From Mallotus nudiflorus (taxonomy: Eukaryota > Streptophyta > Magnoliopsida > Malpighiales > Euphorbiaceae): 64,000 nucleotides of DNA. A program made the translations under genes and the position numbers. Shown piece after piece: positions 1 to 12,820 of this stretch. The notes beneath the pieces were generated by a model that was not told the DNA's origin, did no database searches, and saw nothing but the letters and a program-made list of their open reading frames with translations. The stretch lies in contig CANTUR010000537.1 of assembly GCA_947683625.1 (NCBI GenBank), positions 372,001-436,000 on the forward strand, read 5' to 3'. Every line of letters begins with the position of its first letter. Position 1 is the stretch's first letter.

Positions 1-657
1 TGTGGCTAGAGTGTTGTTTAACACTATTTTCTGAGGTTGCGATATTCTAGGGTTCTATGTGATCCTTCATAAATTGGGATTTTTCAGTAAAATATATAAA
101 AATGATTTTTCTGCATCTGTATGAATTTGCCTGTATATATACATATTATATATATATACTGTTGACTGTATGCATTATCACTTAGTGTGTATGTATATAT
201 ATTATAGTAATTCACTCAGTGAGGTCTGAATCCCCTCCGTTGACTATTTTTCAGGAGAGTCAACTTCCTCAGACCTCAGTAGCAGGTCGATACTCCGGAT
301 TTCTTCCGCCCCGGCTTCTTTATGTAAATTTTCTACTTGAGTCTTATTTATTTTATCTAGACACTGCAGTAGTTGTGAATTACAGTATTGGATTTCATGT
401 ACTTTATTTTAAAGAGATGTATTATATTGAAACTGGATTTGTATTAAAGATTATACATTTATGTGATGAGATGAGTTTTGAATTAATCCAGTTGATATGG
501 ATGATATTATGATATTATGATTTTTATTTTCCGCTGCATATTATATGGTTATTGTTATAGCATGATTTATTTTATTTTTAGGCTTGCTACGGGTTCCGGA
601 TTCGAAAGAATTCCCGTTCCCTAGCGCCGGTCATGGCCCTTGTTTTGGGTCGTGACA
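1..657 (-). mobile_element. LTR-like repeat, partial copy (same family as 55.75-64 kb)
   Basis: Read on the minus strand it begins at 657 with TGTCACGACCC and runs off the left edge of the window. It shares with the repeats at 55751, 56681 and 59501 the phrase after the start (GACCGGCGCTAGGGAA), the AAGCCTAAAAATAAAAT stretch, the AAGAAGCCGGGGCGGAAGAAAT block, the block ending CCTCACTGAGTGAATT, and the ATGAAGGATCACATAGAA block. No coding sequence of its own is apparent; the small open frame at 219-512 is an accident of the repeat. TGTCACG ends are common in plant LTR retrotransposons, so a solo LTR or a large non-coding LTR derivative is the best reading. The MULE relic next to it is cut exactly at this end, which suggests insertion. 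Confidence 0.75.
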
Positions 658-1008
658 AATAATCTCGTCATTGTGCACCAAAAACAACCCATCCCTAAGT
701 TTCTTTCCTGGTTTAAGAACAAATATTTTCTTAACAGTTGGGTACCCTAATGTTTTCTAGTATTTATGAAGTAGGTCTCCGTAATTTAAGAAATTCGGGT
801 CAAAGTCATACAACATATCAACACTCCCATTAACATAGTAAAGCTCATCATTTTCACGCACCTCACAACTACCACCGAAGTTAAAAATTAAATCCACAGT
901 CTCAGTCTCATCGATACTGTCATAAAACCAAACACAAAAAGACAAAAAGGAGACCCATTTTATCTCTAAAAAAACAAACAATGTATGTATATATAACATG
1001 GCATCCAA
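658..1008 (-). pseudogene. MULE-type transposase N-terminal fragment (PB1-like domain)
   Basis: The minus strand encodes YYVNGSVDMLYDFDPNFLNY, then an in-frame stop, then KTLGYPTVKKIFVLKPGKKL and a DGLFLVHND tail. This spacing (a GG/NG-V-D aspartate strand, a tyrosine-rich linker, LGY, a hydrophobic strand, then GL..L..D) matches the PB1-like N-terminal domain of plant Mutator-like transposases. Visible breaks are the stop after HKY near 757 and loss of everything downstream at 657, where the LTR-like repeat starts. No zinc-knuckle, MULE DDE core or SWIM segment follows in the window. It is a dead fragment and not expected to make protein. Family assignment is from motif pattern only. Confidence 0.5.
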
Positions 1009-1950
1009 AACATAAATTGACTTAACAATGGAAAAAAGATAATATAAAAAACTTGACTATTGTCACTACATAGCAAAAAGACATCACTTTCCCATAAAAA
1101 CCTACATTTGGATTATTTACCACCTGTTTTTTATTCAACACAAAAAGAAAAAAGAATCTAATATTACCTATTTTGTAGAGATTGAAGGACAACCCTACAC
1201 CATCAAACAACTCTTTAATCAAAAGCAAAAGACTATCAACTGCTATTAATGATGCAGGAATGGTTTTTTCTCAAAAAAATTTGGACTACAACTTTTTCGA
1301 AGGAAATAAGGAATTTTTTTTATGAAGAAAAGATTTTTTGCTTCGTTCTGTAACATGCCATTAAAGAGCAGCTATGTTGGCGCTATAACCAATTGCTACA
1401 AAGACATAATGCTGATGTGTCCCTACTTTAAACGATGTGGAGCCCAAATAGATTTGCATGAAGGCCACATCAAATGTATTTTATAATGGTGTTTATTGTG
1501 TTAAAAAGTGTCCGTTAGTCAAGGGGGTTAAAACACATAAACAATTTAATTTTATGTTTAAATGCTCCAAAAAAAATATTAAGAGTTTATTTGCTCCACG
1601 GAGAAAATATTAAGGGCTTATTTGTACATTCTCCCTATTTTATTTAAACTATATATTATAAGTGACCTATTGTTGATTGTTTTATTGAATTTTTTAATAT
1701 ACATATATTTATACAAATAAAATAAAATTATTAGATAGTTTTGTTCAATTATATTTTCAAATATTAAATTATAATTAATTAATAATTATAATTAAATTTA
1801 ATCATTTAATTAAAATTTTTTATTTCCATTTATATAACTACATAGCCAAAACATCGTATTATTTGGTCAAACTGGGCGGCCGTAACTGCCAAAGCCAACT
1901 ACTGTCACCCGACCTAAAATAAAAATCATCCAAGAACAGAACAATGATTC
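1009..1950. other. AT-rich spacer upstream of ING2
   Basis: No gene is supported here. The 1022-1228 minus frame lacks any recognisable motif. From about 1620 the DNA is extremely AT-rich. The last 150 bases before ING2 are more GC-balanced and probably hold its promoter. Confidence 0.6.
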
Positions 1951-1954
1951 TAAG

Positions 1955-1967
1955 CGACATCGTTTCG
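1955..1967 (+). promoter_or_regulatory. CGACATCGTTTCG promoter-type motif of ING2
   Basis: The 13-base motif lies 77-89 bases before the ING2 start codon. Close relatives occur upstream of CCT8 (21302-21316) and MLK (37630-37648). The position fits a core-promoter or proximal element; the function is inferred from recurrence only. Confidence 0.35.
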
Positions 1968-2043
1968 TTCCTCCTATAATGTCCCCACACAAAAATCAAA
2001 TTCACAGCAAAACCCTAGAACGCAGGTAAAATCAAACGCAATA

Positions 2044-5000
2044 ATGGCAATTGCTCGAACCGGAGTCTATGTTGATGATTATCTCGAATGTAATTTCCCT
2101 AATTTCATGTCCAAATTCATCAATTTTTCATTTTTTTTTATAATACAGTAATTGCATTTTTTTTTTTTGGTTTTATGTATGAATTTAAAATGTGAGCAGA
2201 TGCAAGTACATTACCAGCTGAGCTTCAAAGACTTCTCAATACTATCAGAGAACTCGATGAACGATCTCATTGTGAGCTTCTTTTTTACATTTACATGTCT
2301 CTAAAGTTTTGAAATTTTGATTTTTAGGGTTTTTAGTTTTTTTTTTTTTAAATTTCGAAAAATGCCTCTTTAAATAGACACTGAGTTGTAAAATTTTGAT
2401 TTCTTATATAAAAAAGATTTCAGGTTTATTGGTTAATTATGCACATAAGTTGTGAAGTTAAGATTTTTTTTTTTTTTTTTTTTTTTTTGGGTCTGGTTTC
2501 ATTATGCTGTTTTTATGACTGTAATGGATGTCAATTGCAACACTTATGTTTTTACCATAAGAGTTTTGATCTTTTCTTGACGGTCTATTATTGTTGGTTT
2601 GTTGGTCGTGCGCCTTGATTTGAATATTCATAATAATTTAACACCAATTCACTTAGATACACTAATATGTGTTGTTATGTAATTATATTTTTATATGTTT
2701 GACTTTTTTCTCCCCTTCTAGTTGTGCATAATTTACATATGGTGTTTTTTTTTATGTATGTCCGGAAGCAATGATAAACCAAAGCAGGCAACAAACAAAG
2801 TACTGTTTGGGATTGGCGCAAAGCTCAAAGAGAGGGAATGGTAATAATTATTATAATGGTATAAATGAAGAGGATGATGCTATAGAGAGAATGAAAAAGG
2901 ATATTGAAGCAAATCAGGATAATGCATTGAGTTTGTGTACCGAGAAGGTTTTGTTGGCACGGCAAGCACATGACCTTGTAAGCTTTGTTACTACTGATGC
3001 CTTTAATTTGTTAATATTGTGATGGTTTTTTAGATTCGTTCTAAATTTCTCTGACCTTTTGGTAGGTTTTGGTGGCATGAGGTGGTGCAGTGAAAAATGG
3101 TCATTTTACTGTCATCATTTAAGTTTATGTTGTATCCTCGTGGTAATCCACAAGTTTGCCATTGATACTGAAATTTAGATCAATATATGTTGTTTGGGTA
3201 TGAGAGGTATATTAATGCACTCAATGTAGTATTTTTGAGCAGATGATACTCAGCTAAGCATTAGTCCCTAGCTAATGAAATTTTGGTTTTAGACTCAGCT
3301 TATCCAATTCTAAGTGGATGATATAGTATCATATTGCAACTGTTTAAAATTGTGGTTATACCACATTTAATGCTTTCTGACGTAATATATTTTCTATTGG
3401 AGCATTCTTTAAGGAAATCTCCGCCATATGATTAGCTCTTTTGATTATGCTGAGATATGAGGTACTCTGGTATTTTGTTAGATCAATGATTTTGCAATAT
3501 GGTAACAGTCAACCATTTCCAGTAATCAAAAGCTTCAGTATACTCTGATATCTGATCATATGCTTTTTCCAAGATTCAAATCCCTGACAGCAAGTTGACC
3601 TGAACTGTGTATTCAGGATGACATTACTTCCACAGATAGGGGCAAAAGCCATAATATTTTGAAGGTTAAGATATAAATTGGCAAAATTTCACTTGTTCTT
3701 GTGTCCTTGGAGCTGTTGAATCTCTTTCCACGTAATACTTATTAGATGCTTATTAAGTCAGGTAGCAGTAATCACTTTCAACACATTGTTCTACTGATGG
3801 CATCTTAGCTCTACCATATATGAGGAGACTGAAATTAGAAAGGAATGATGAGATTTTTAAGCGCATAAAGTTGGTAGGTAATTTGCTTTTAGCAAATAGC
3901 CTAGGCCCTGTTAATGAAACTATTGTACAGAAGTACACAAGGTCCTATCAATGGAAAGAAAAGCCTAGGAAGAGTACTCTTCATTCTTTTTCACCTTTCT
4001 TGTCCATTAGTATATATCACGAAAGCTAATCCGATCTGCAATCTTCTGATGTCTCTTAATCTACTGCTTTTTTCAATTTTAACATGCTCCTTCTACTTGG
4101 TTTTAAACATATATGTACATGACCTAATCTATTGCTTCACTTGTAGAAGTCCAAGTAATTTGACATAAGTTTATCTTTATGAGTGACTAATTGATTTTGA
4201 CATCAGTTATGCTCATCATCAAAAGACCAACCACGAATGTGATGTAATCTAGAGCCAGTTATGTTGTGGTTATTAATAAACATGTTGCAATTTCAGGAGT
4301 ATTTCCTTTTTTTTTTTATATGCAGATAGACAGCCATATAAAACGACTGGATGAGGATCTGAACTACTTTGCAGACGATTTGAAGCACGGTACAATTAAT
4401 GCAACAAGATTATTCAAATTTACTGCCTGTCACCCTGGACACTGATTCTGGAACAGGCCCCTTTTTTTGTTGTGAGCTTGAATTTAATGCTTAAGTATTT
4501 ACCTTAAAATTGATTCCATTCCAATTATAAACTGTCATAAAAATAACAATGTGATTGTCATATTCTAAGTATGGAATTTCGTCAGTATGATCTCCTATGT
4601 GCAATACTTCACCATTATCACTTTCATATAGTTGTTCAAGTCTTCAAGATTATATAAAATGTTTAATTGCTCATAGTCTTTATGCTTTATTTTTCTTAGA
4701 ACTTGATACTTCAGTTGGCTCATTGAATTTCTCATGTTCTGGTGCTTATAGTCTTTTATGTTTTGTTTTTCCTTTTCTCAAAAATTGTCAGAGGGCAAAA
4801 TATCACCTGATGAGCCAGCAATTCTTCCTCCACAGCCTATAATAGTTCCTAAGCTAGAAAAACGTAGATCTTTTTATGGAACACCTCAATCAAAAAGAGT
4901 GGATTATAGGGAGAGGGAATGGGATCGAGAACGTGATAGGGATTTTGAGCTCATGCCTCCTCCAGGAAGTAAGAAGGATTTCTCAATTTCTGCTGACGTT

Positions 5001-5740
5001 GATCAACCCATTGATCCAAACGAACCTACCTATTGTGTCTGTCATCAGGTTCTGACATCTCACTAACTACTATTTCTGTTTCAAAGTCAATTATTTTTAA
5101 GGGTTGCTTAAAATAAACGTTCTGGAGTGTACATCTACTGAACTCTATAAAGATTGTAATTGTTTCAGGTATCCTTTGGAGATATGATTGCCTGTGACAA
5201 TGAAAATGTGAGTATCTTTCAATTTGCAGCGTCCATTTCCTGAAATTTTTTCATTTGAAGTTCTTTGCTTGGGTGCCTGGTCTAGTTTGCATTTATATAC
5301 ACTGGAAATTGAATGTTTCAGAAGAGCTATGGATAATAGTTATAGGTTAACGAGGGCCCAACAACTCTTATTCCATTGTGGCAGGGGCTAATAAATTGTG
5401 TTCCATATGTATTTGCCAGAATACTGGCTTTGTTCAGAATGCATGCAGTTATAGATGACCTGAAATTAGAATGTCATAGTATCATGTAATAAGCACAGAT
5501 GCTGGTGTTTTGTTTTAGCTTTATGCCAAAATGAATATTGAAGTAATGATTAGTTAACCTATCAATGATTTCATATATGCATTTTTTATTTTGTGTAAAT
5601 TTTTGGTTAACCTATCAATGATCCCATTACAGTGCCAAGGAGGGGAATGGTTCCATTATGCATGCGTTGGTCTGACACCAGAAACAAGATTCAAGGGAAA
5701 ATGGTATTGTCCAACCTGCAGAATGCTACCCCAATCTTAA
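2044..5740 (+). CDS. ING2: PHD finger protein ING2 (inhibitor of growth family)
   Basis: Chromatin reader that binds histone H3 trimethylated on Lys4, normally a subunit of histone acetyltransferase or deacetylase complexes in the nucleus. Seven exons with GT-AG junctions: 2044-2089, 2200-2271, 2769-2977, 4326-4389, 4792-5048, 5169-5207, 5633-5740, giving 264 residues, the usual size for plant ING2. The start [15 protein letters not shown] and the helical ING domain (about 1-125, with [13 protein letters not shown]) are typical. A basic, Arg/Asp-rich linker precedes the C-terminal PHD: C212, C214, C225, C230, H237, C240, C255 and C258 give a complete C4HC3 zinc set. Y211 and W235 sit where the methyl-lysine cage is in this family. 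Intron 2 contains a 25-base T run (2464-2488). It lies head-to-tail with the SINE gene, as in Arabidopsis At1g54390/At1g54385 (recalled). Intact; identification is very secure. Confidence 0.96.
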
Positions 5741-8533
5741 TGATAGTTAATGTACATGTATGGTCATAATTATAGTTGCTGTCTTAAATTATTCCATCAT
5801 GTTGGCTACAAAAGTATTATATGATGGGTGATTCCATCAAATAGAGCCAAATTTTTGTTTTGCACAGTTGCAACTCTTCAATTTTAGTTCACTGTTAAAT
5901 CTTTTTCTAAACTTTTTGTAACTTTAGGATAAGTGATTCGTTTTAACACCCTAATTTCATTGCATATGGTGTGAAGTATGTAATTGTAAAAACAGACTGT
6001 ATTATGTATACCATCTTCAGAATGGTTGATGTTGGCCATAACACCCACTCTTTTTGGTAAGTTATGGATAAATTAGGCTATCTCAAACAGGTATAGATCA
6101 CAAGATTCATCTTGTGCATTGTATCACTTCCCTCCCTCCTAACAACTTCATTTTCAAGTTATCACTTTGTCTTCCATAAAATTGGACCACCATTTATCTT
6201 CTTGGCACAACCTTTCATGGATGCAAATTTTTCTAATCTATTAAGGAAATGACTTCCGTCATGTCCTAGAGCTATAATATTTTGCTGGGCACGGCAAAAT
6301 TTAAAATTAAATTATTAAAAAAAATTATAAACTACGAATATTTAAATTAAATATGTTGTGCAATTTAAAAGTGAAAGTGGTGATATGCATCAATGCTTGA
6401 TAATTAATTGGTTCTAATCATGTTCATGAAAATTTAAAGAACATAACATTAAACAAGTAATTCAGTGATTTATTTCGACTAAAAATTACAACAATATTTT
6501 ATGAATATTTTATTATTGTTTTGATATTAATGTTTTGAAAATATCATTTTATGGATGTTAAAAAGCAAGAACACTTGCTAGCCATGCTTTTGTGACAAGG
6601 ATAGGAATAAAGTGGAAGCACGGGCAGTAAGAAGGGATATAAAGGTAATTTCATTCTTTGGATTTTGACTTTTCTTGCGTCGTATTTGAATTCTACGGTG
6701 TACCAGTTCGTGAGCGGGAAACAGCACAAAATTTTTTTGGTTTGGTGCGAAAACTGTAATGACCAAGTGAAATTACGAAACTAACCTTGATGGATCTACA
6801 TATGCATTTGTCTTTTTCTACATAGGGTATAACTTGTGGAGTGGCACACAACCCCATCACTGCGTGTAAGAAGCATTGCAATAATTTGACCACAATGCCC
6901 CCACGCAAGAAAAAAAAGATAATTTCAGTTAGAAAAAATTATATAAACTATAGCAATTTTGCCATGCCTTAGTTGTAAAAAATAAAAATTTATGTTTTTT
7001 TTTTAAATTTAGTAAGTTTTATTAATTTTTAATTATTTATTAATAAATTATGATTTTTCTAATTTTAGAATTTGTACAAATTACTTTATTTTTAGTACAT
7101 TATTTTACTATTAAAAAAATACTTGAGTTGATTTTTGTGATTAAATATTGTTTGATTCAGCAACAAAATTTCATAAGATTTTATTACTTCAAAAGAGATT
7201 AAGTATTGCCAAAATTAATTTAATGTAATGAGTTAGTAAAGTTCTAACTGACTAATTAATTTTTTTATATATAAATTTTAAAATTAATTATGTCATATTC
7301 ATAAATGATCATATTATATTTTAAATAATCATCTAAAAAGAGTTATTGGTAAGCCACTTTAATAAACCATCTTTATTATTCCAAAATAAATAAATAAATA
7401 AACCATCTTTATATAGTATTTCATTATTTATTTCTTTTTTCCTCATTTCACTTAAGCCTTAATATTATTGAGGGTTTAACCATAAATAGAATTTGAACTT
7501 CTATTTACCTATCAATTGGCACTTTTAAACTTTAGATATTATAAATAAAAATTTTGACATAAAATAAAAATTAATATAATTAGAAAATTAAAACTTAAAT
7601 TAATAATTTATTAGCCAGTAATAAAAAAATAAGATAAAAAGTAGAATGACTTTTGTTAGATGTAACAATTTAAATTCTTCATTTCGAAATTAAAAGTACA
7701 TTCACTTTATTTTTGAGATTAAAACGTCAAATATCTATTATTTCAAATGGGACTTTATATTTCAATAGTTAAAATATGTACAGATTAGATGAAATAAAAA
7801 TAATATTGAATGGGTTTAAATAAATATGAGTATAATATTTGATTCAAGTGATTTGTTCGACTTTATTTAGGTTAGTAAAAAACTTTTGTAATTACTAAAC
7901 ATCAGAGATAATTATTAAAAAAATAAATATTAATGTAATAAATAAATGATAAATATTGAGATACCAAAAATAATTAGTAAAAAAAAACATACTATTTCAA
8001 TAAACAAATGATATGGACAAAAAAACATGGTTGTAATTTTGGTTTAGGAGAGGGTAAAATTGTCTGAGCAATTGAAATACAGGTGGAGCCCAGACAGAGA
8101 AGGGACAGCGGCGGAATTTGAGAGAAAGATTTGAAATACAAGCAGTTCCCTCTGCTCTGCATAAAAACAACAGACAAACATAGAAATAAAATCAAGAACA
8201 AGAATGGAAATTATGCCCTTCAAATCATAGTAGAGATTGTGTTTAATGTATTCATGAATTCAATACCAATTTAGAAAATACTCTGTTCTTTATACACACA
8301 CACTGTTCTAGTTTACATACACCCTCAAGATTCAAGAAAAAGTTCTCTCTTTTTTTTTTTTCTTGTTAGTTATTAGTTTTCTTCCAAAGTCTTGATTTTT
8401 TTTTTTTGGCCCATTTTCTTGAATTTAGAATCGACCCATTTCTTGATTTCAACAGACGGCTACTAGTGACACAGCATTTCCCTGCAAGAAGAGGAAGAAA
8501 AGGAAGAGACAAGTGATATATTGGCTTTGAAAG
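5741..8533. other. ING2 3' region, AT-rich spacer and SINE-gene leader
   Basis: ING2 3' UTR is likely in the first few hundred bases. From 6300 to 8000 the DNA is AT-rich with short A and T runs and no supported gene; the overlapping minus frames at 6544-6908 and the frame at 7992-8201 show no family signature. About 8300-8533 reads like the 5' leader of the next gene, with pyrimidine tracts near 8340-8410 and a good splice donor at 8534. Confidence 0.5.
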
Positions 8534-9030
8534 GTGTGTGCTTTTTGTTTTATTTGAATGAGTTTTAGCTCTTGGTTATGTAGGTCTTGAATTGTCTGTT
8601 ATTTTCTGCGTTTTGTTATATGGGTTTTGGATTGATTTAGTGTTTAACATGTAATCTCACAAAACCCATATGGAGGTTTGCGTATGCGGTTTGGAATTTT
8701 TTGCACATAAAGCAAGATTCTTTTGTTTGAATTTCTGAAATTTTGTGCACATCTTGCATTTTGCTATCTTTATCTGTTGATTTTAGCAAGATTTTCTATA
8801 TGCATCTGATATTTTGTTTTCTTTTTAAACAAATTGTACTGTTTTAGTACTTGAACAAATTGACTGAAATTTTACATCAAATTTTTTAAAAAGTAATCTT
8901 TAGGTGTAGAATTGAAAATGTACTTGAGTAACGCTGTTAATTGAAGAAATTGTCTTTAGTTTGGTAGCTCAAAATGCAACAGCTACACTTGCTAACTATC
9001 TCAATAATCCATTTTAATGTCTGGTTTCAG
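8534..9030 (+). other. Probable 5'-UTR intron of the SINE gene
   Basis: Donor AAAG/GTGTGTGC at 8534 and acceptor CTGGTTTCAG ending at 9030 bracket a T-rich stretch. The acceptor is seven bases before the conserved start codon at 9038, so the in-frame ATG at 9017 lies inside this intron and is not the start. Confidence 0.6.
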
Positions 9031-9037
9031 GTTTGAA

Positions 9038-11107
9038 ATGGGTAGAAATCTCAGTCCAGTTCTGCGGCGTGAGTTGGCAAATCTTGATAAAGATGCCGAC
9101 AGTCGTAAATCAGCAATGCAAGCTTTGAAATCATATGTTAAGGATTTGGATTCCAAGGCAATACCCCTCTTTCTTGCCCAAGTTTCTGAGACCAAAGAGA
9201 CAGGTTCTTTGTCTGGGGAATACACTATCTCACTCTACGAGGTTCTTGCGCGGGTTCATGGAGTCAAAATTGTTCCTCAGATAGATAGCATCATGGCCAC
9301 CATTATCAAGACCTTAGCTTCAAGTGCAGGGTCTTTTCCTCTTCAACAGGCTTGCTCAAAAGTGGTACCAGCAATTGCAAGGTATGGCATTGACCCAACA
9401 AACCCCGAGGACAAGAAGAGGCAGATAATTCATTCTCTTTGTAAGCCTCTTTCAGAAGCGCTCTTTGGTTCCCAGGAAAGCCTCACATCTGGGGCTGCAC
9501 TTTGCTTGAAGGCTCTTGTAGACTCGGATAATTGGCGGTTTGCTTCAGATGAGATGGTGAACAGGGTTTGTCAGAATGTTGCTGTTGCTTTGGAGGATAA
9601 GTCCACTCAGAACAACTCACATATGGGCTTGGTTATGGCTTTGGCCAAGCATAATGCTTTAATAGTTGAAGCATATGCAAGATTGTTGATACAATCTGGA
9701 TTGCGCATTTTGAATACTGGCGTTACAGAGGGTAATTCTCAAAAACGGTTGTCTGCTATTCAAATGATTAATTTCTTGATGAAGTGTTTAGATCCTAGAA
9801 GCATAATTTCAGAGGTTGACTTGGTAATTGAGCAGATGGAGAAGTGCCAGTCTGATCAGATGGCTTATGTGAGTGGCGCTGCTTTTGAAGCTTTGCAAAC
9901 TGCTAAAAAAATATCTACAGATAAAGGATCTAAGTTTGAAAAAAGTCCTGCTTCAGTTACAGGATCAAACTTTGGTAGAAGAGACTGTAGAGGAAGGGGG
10001 AATTTACGCAGTCCTGGAAATCTTTCTCCAACTTCCATTTCACCTGAATCACAGACTCTTGATTCCTTCATTGAATATGACTCTTTGGTTGAGTCACCTA
10101 TTTCAAGCACTCAGATTTCTCATAATATGGAGTATGACCACAGGAGTGTGAATCGAAAACTGTGGAGTTATGAGAATGGAGGGGTGGATGTATCTCTTAG
10201 AGATGGCTTATTCTCAGAGTTGGCTAATGGAAGTCCCATCCATGATGCATTTTCTGGTCATTCTGGCCATTATGAAAATGTTGGAGATTTTACAGGGTTC
10301 TTGCCTCGAACTCCTAGAAATGGAGTAAGAAGTGTCAGGCCCAGTCCTCAGGTAATTTTGCTGCTAAATGTTTCAAACAGTTCTTGTTTTTGTTCCCCTC
10401 TTTCTGAAACTCATATTTAAAAATGGATGGACCTTTAACTGTTGATGTATGTGTTAGTATGTTCTTACTGCCTTCTGATGCCAGCTAAAGGATGATACAT
10501 ATCAAAATCCTTCAGTTGTACAACGTCTTCATTTGGTTATTTATTCTATCGGTTCTTGATTGTTAATATAACCTGCATTTCCTTCTCTTTGTTTGTGCTT
10601 CAGAGATCACGCTCTCAATTAAATGTTGACAACATCAACATCTTCACAACTCCAAGAAAGCTCATTCGCTCTCTTCAGGAGCCTGATGATGTTGTAGATT
10701 CAGATTTCTCTGAGAAACAAAGCAGAAGGTTTAGAAGTCCATGCTCAAGGAAACTTGACAGCAGTCCAAACATGAAGCTCAACATGAATGGCTTTCAGCA
10801 TAATGTGGGTTATGATGGTAAAGAGAACAGAAACTCGTATGCAGGTGGTGAGCAATTCCAAGATACTTCAGAATCAGTGTCATCAACTGATGGTGTTCCA
10901 CTTCCAGTTGACTCTGATGTCCAAGCTTCTCCTGAGGCATTTAGTGAAGGCAAAGATGATGCTCCAAGGTTTTCCAGCGGAAAGGACCATCGGAAGAAGA
11001 ATTTTTACGGGCTGATAGTTGGCCTGTTTTTTGCTCTTCTTGCAATTTTTTCCTCATTACTATGGATTGATGGCCAGGAAAACGGTGTGCATCTCGTTCC
11101 AACATAG
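9038..11107 (+). CDS. SINE1: SINE1/SINE2-type KASH protein of the outer nuclear envelope
   Basis: SUN-interacting nuclear envelope protein: a plant KASH protein that links actin to the outer nuclear membrane and matters for guard-cell nuclear positioning and stomatal function. Two coding exons, 9038-10351 and 10604-11107, join in phase to give 605 residues. The start MGRNLSPVLRRELANLDKDA is the family start. Residues about 1-300 form an all-helical armadillo/TOG-like region related to TORTIFOLIA1. A Ser-rich, low-complexity middle follows. Near the end come a membrane segment (about 574-593, GLIVGLFFALLAIFSSLLWI) and a short luminal tail ending in VPT, the KASH ending that binds SUN proteins. 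It converges on PNSB2. Arabidopsis has two copies, SINE1 (beside ING2) and SINE2 (beside CCT8, recalled); this single gene touches both neighbourhoods, so it is probably the undivided ancestor type. Intact. Confidence 0.93.
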
Positions 11108-11508
11108 TGAAGTCATTGTTGTATCAAATGCTTTTAGTACACTGCATTAGGTCATTGTGCGAGTCTTATGTTTTTGCTTTGTACAATATTTAGTTAGCTG
11201 TTTCATATTCAATCTTAAGTTGGATGTTCAATGTGCTGAGCAGAAAAAAAAATCTTAAAACTTAGCTGAACTGAACATAGTATTGCTCCTTCTATAGAGG
11301 TGTTTGAATGTATTCTCAGATCCTTTGTTCAATTCTTTAAATTATTTTTAAGCATTAATGTTGATAGGGAAAAATTGCACCCAAGTTTTCAAATTCTTAC
11401 ATTTCTCATGAGATCAGAACTTTCTGTGTACCAACAGCAATACACTGTTTCTCTCTATGAACAAGCATGAATTTTACATATTCTAGCAATGTTAAAAGAC
11501 TTCAATGT
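11108..11508. other. Convergent 3' region between SINE and PNSB2
   Basis: Four hundred bases separate two facing stop codons. It must hold both 3' UTRs and poly(A) signals. No gene is seen here, and overlapping antisense tails are possible. Confidence 0.6.
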
Positions 11509-12820
11509 TCAGAGGTTAGGGTTATGCAAATGCTGCCAGCCTGTCCAGACGTCTCCAGGCCTCAACATTACTGGTTTTAGCAGTGCTGATTGTCCTACAC
11601 ATATATATGAATACAAACCATAGCTTTCATGGGTTGAGCCTGGACTAAACAGGTATAGTTCATCAAATCCTTCCCTTCCTACCACAACTGAGTTTCTTCT
11701 GCCCTGTTTTGTATTAAGGAGACAAGCACTTGTCAGAATAATGAAGCAATTGAAACAGGAAGAAAAATATAGGAATGTACTGAATTTTAAATTGATCAAG
11801 TACCCTGTCAATGAGTGTGAAACCAGCCGGTGCGCTGGTGTAAATTCTGCTCATTTTTTCAGTTAATTGCTTATAATTTTCATCCTCTTCGCTTTCCATA
11901 TCTTTGTCGCTGTCAAGCAGAAACGAATGTAGCCCCAAGTGATCTCTTAGTTTGCCAGAACCATGCTGGTTTTCTCGGCCAAGGTCAGGAGGAACTAAAC
12001 TAAAATTTGATAAAAACACAGGCATGCTAAAGAAATCAGATCCTTCTAATCCATATGCATAAGTTGCTTCGGGTGTGCTTACTGTTAGATGGCTTAGAAT
12101 CGATCCCATTAACCGAATTGATGAAGATTTTGCATTCGAGGCTACAAGCTGGGAGCTTAAGGTGTCTTCTGTGAGACTCAAAATATATTTTACTTCAACT
12201 TTGTCCTCTGCATCTGTACAAATCAATTCAACCTGCACTCCAGAACTTCCTACTTCAAGAAAACATCTATAAATAATGGATTCTTTAGATACTGGAACGT
12301 TTTATGGACAAACCTCAATAGAGTCTTCAGGATTTCCTCTAATTGCACGAAGATCCCAAGAACTTGGAGACCATGAAAGTTCACCATCACTTCCAAAGTT
12401 GAAAGTTAAGGATACACCTCCTTGAATCACAGGACTGCCATCTTTCCCTTCTAAGACAGATGTTTGCAGCAGTTCAGCTGTTCCACCATGCCACATACGT
12501 GCCTTGTATGATGTTATCAGCCCACTGGGTAGCATCAAGGTTGCTGTGCTTCCATTCTGTAATTTCATATTGGCAATGCAGCTATCGCCAATATCTTCAA
12601 AAGTGACTCCATGCCCACTGAATTCTTGCTCCAAGTAGTCCACATTGACAGGTTGGTATGGGATTGAAGCTGCAGAAGGAAGAGATAATTCTCTCTGCTT
12701 ATTAATATTTTGAAAATAAATAGAAGGGAAGCAACGCTGGGAAGAAAATGGGTGTTTACCGATGTGAGTCGAGGGGGATATAAGAGTAAAGTTCAGCGGA
12801 GACAGAGAACTGGAAGCCAT
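11509..12820 (-). CDS. PNSB2: Photosynthetic NDH subcomplex B subunit PNSB2 (NDF2)
   Basis: Nuclear-encoded subunit of subcomplex B of the chloroplast NADH dehydrogenase-like complex, which drives cyclic electron flow around photosystem I at the stroma thylakoids. Exons on the minus strand are 12820-12314, 12232-11804 and 11703-11509, all phase 0, giving 376 residues. The first 45 or so residues (MASSSLSPLNFTLISPSTHI...) are Ser/Thr-rich with few acidic residues, as in a chloroplast transit peptide. The rest is a galactose-mutarotase-like beta-sandwich fold without an evident mutarotase active site. GRRNSVVVGREGFDELYLFS and PGSTHESYGLYSYICVGQSA in the last exon are characteristic. NDF5, its paralogue with the same exon-phase plan, lies about 0.7 kb upstream on the same strand. 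Intact. The main alternative is a general mutarotase-like protein, but the match to NDF2 is strong. Confidence 0.93.

Noticed and set aside
219..512. 97-residue plus-strand frame
   Set aside because: Lies wholly in the LTR-like repeat, antisense to its orientation, with no motif and not kept open in other copies.
9017..9037. Upstream in-frame ATG for the SINE gene
   Set aside because: A splice acceptor at 9030 lies between it and the conserved MGRNLSP start at 9038.
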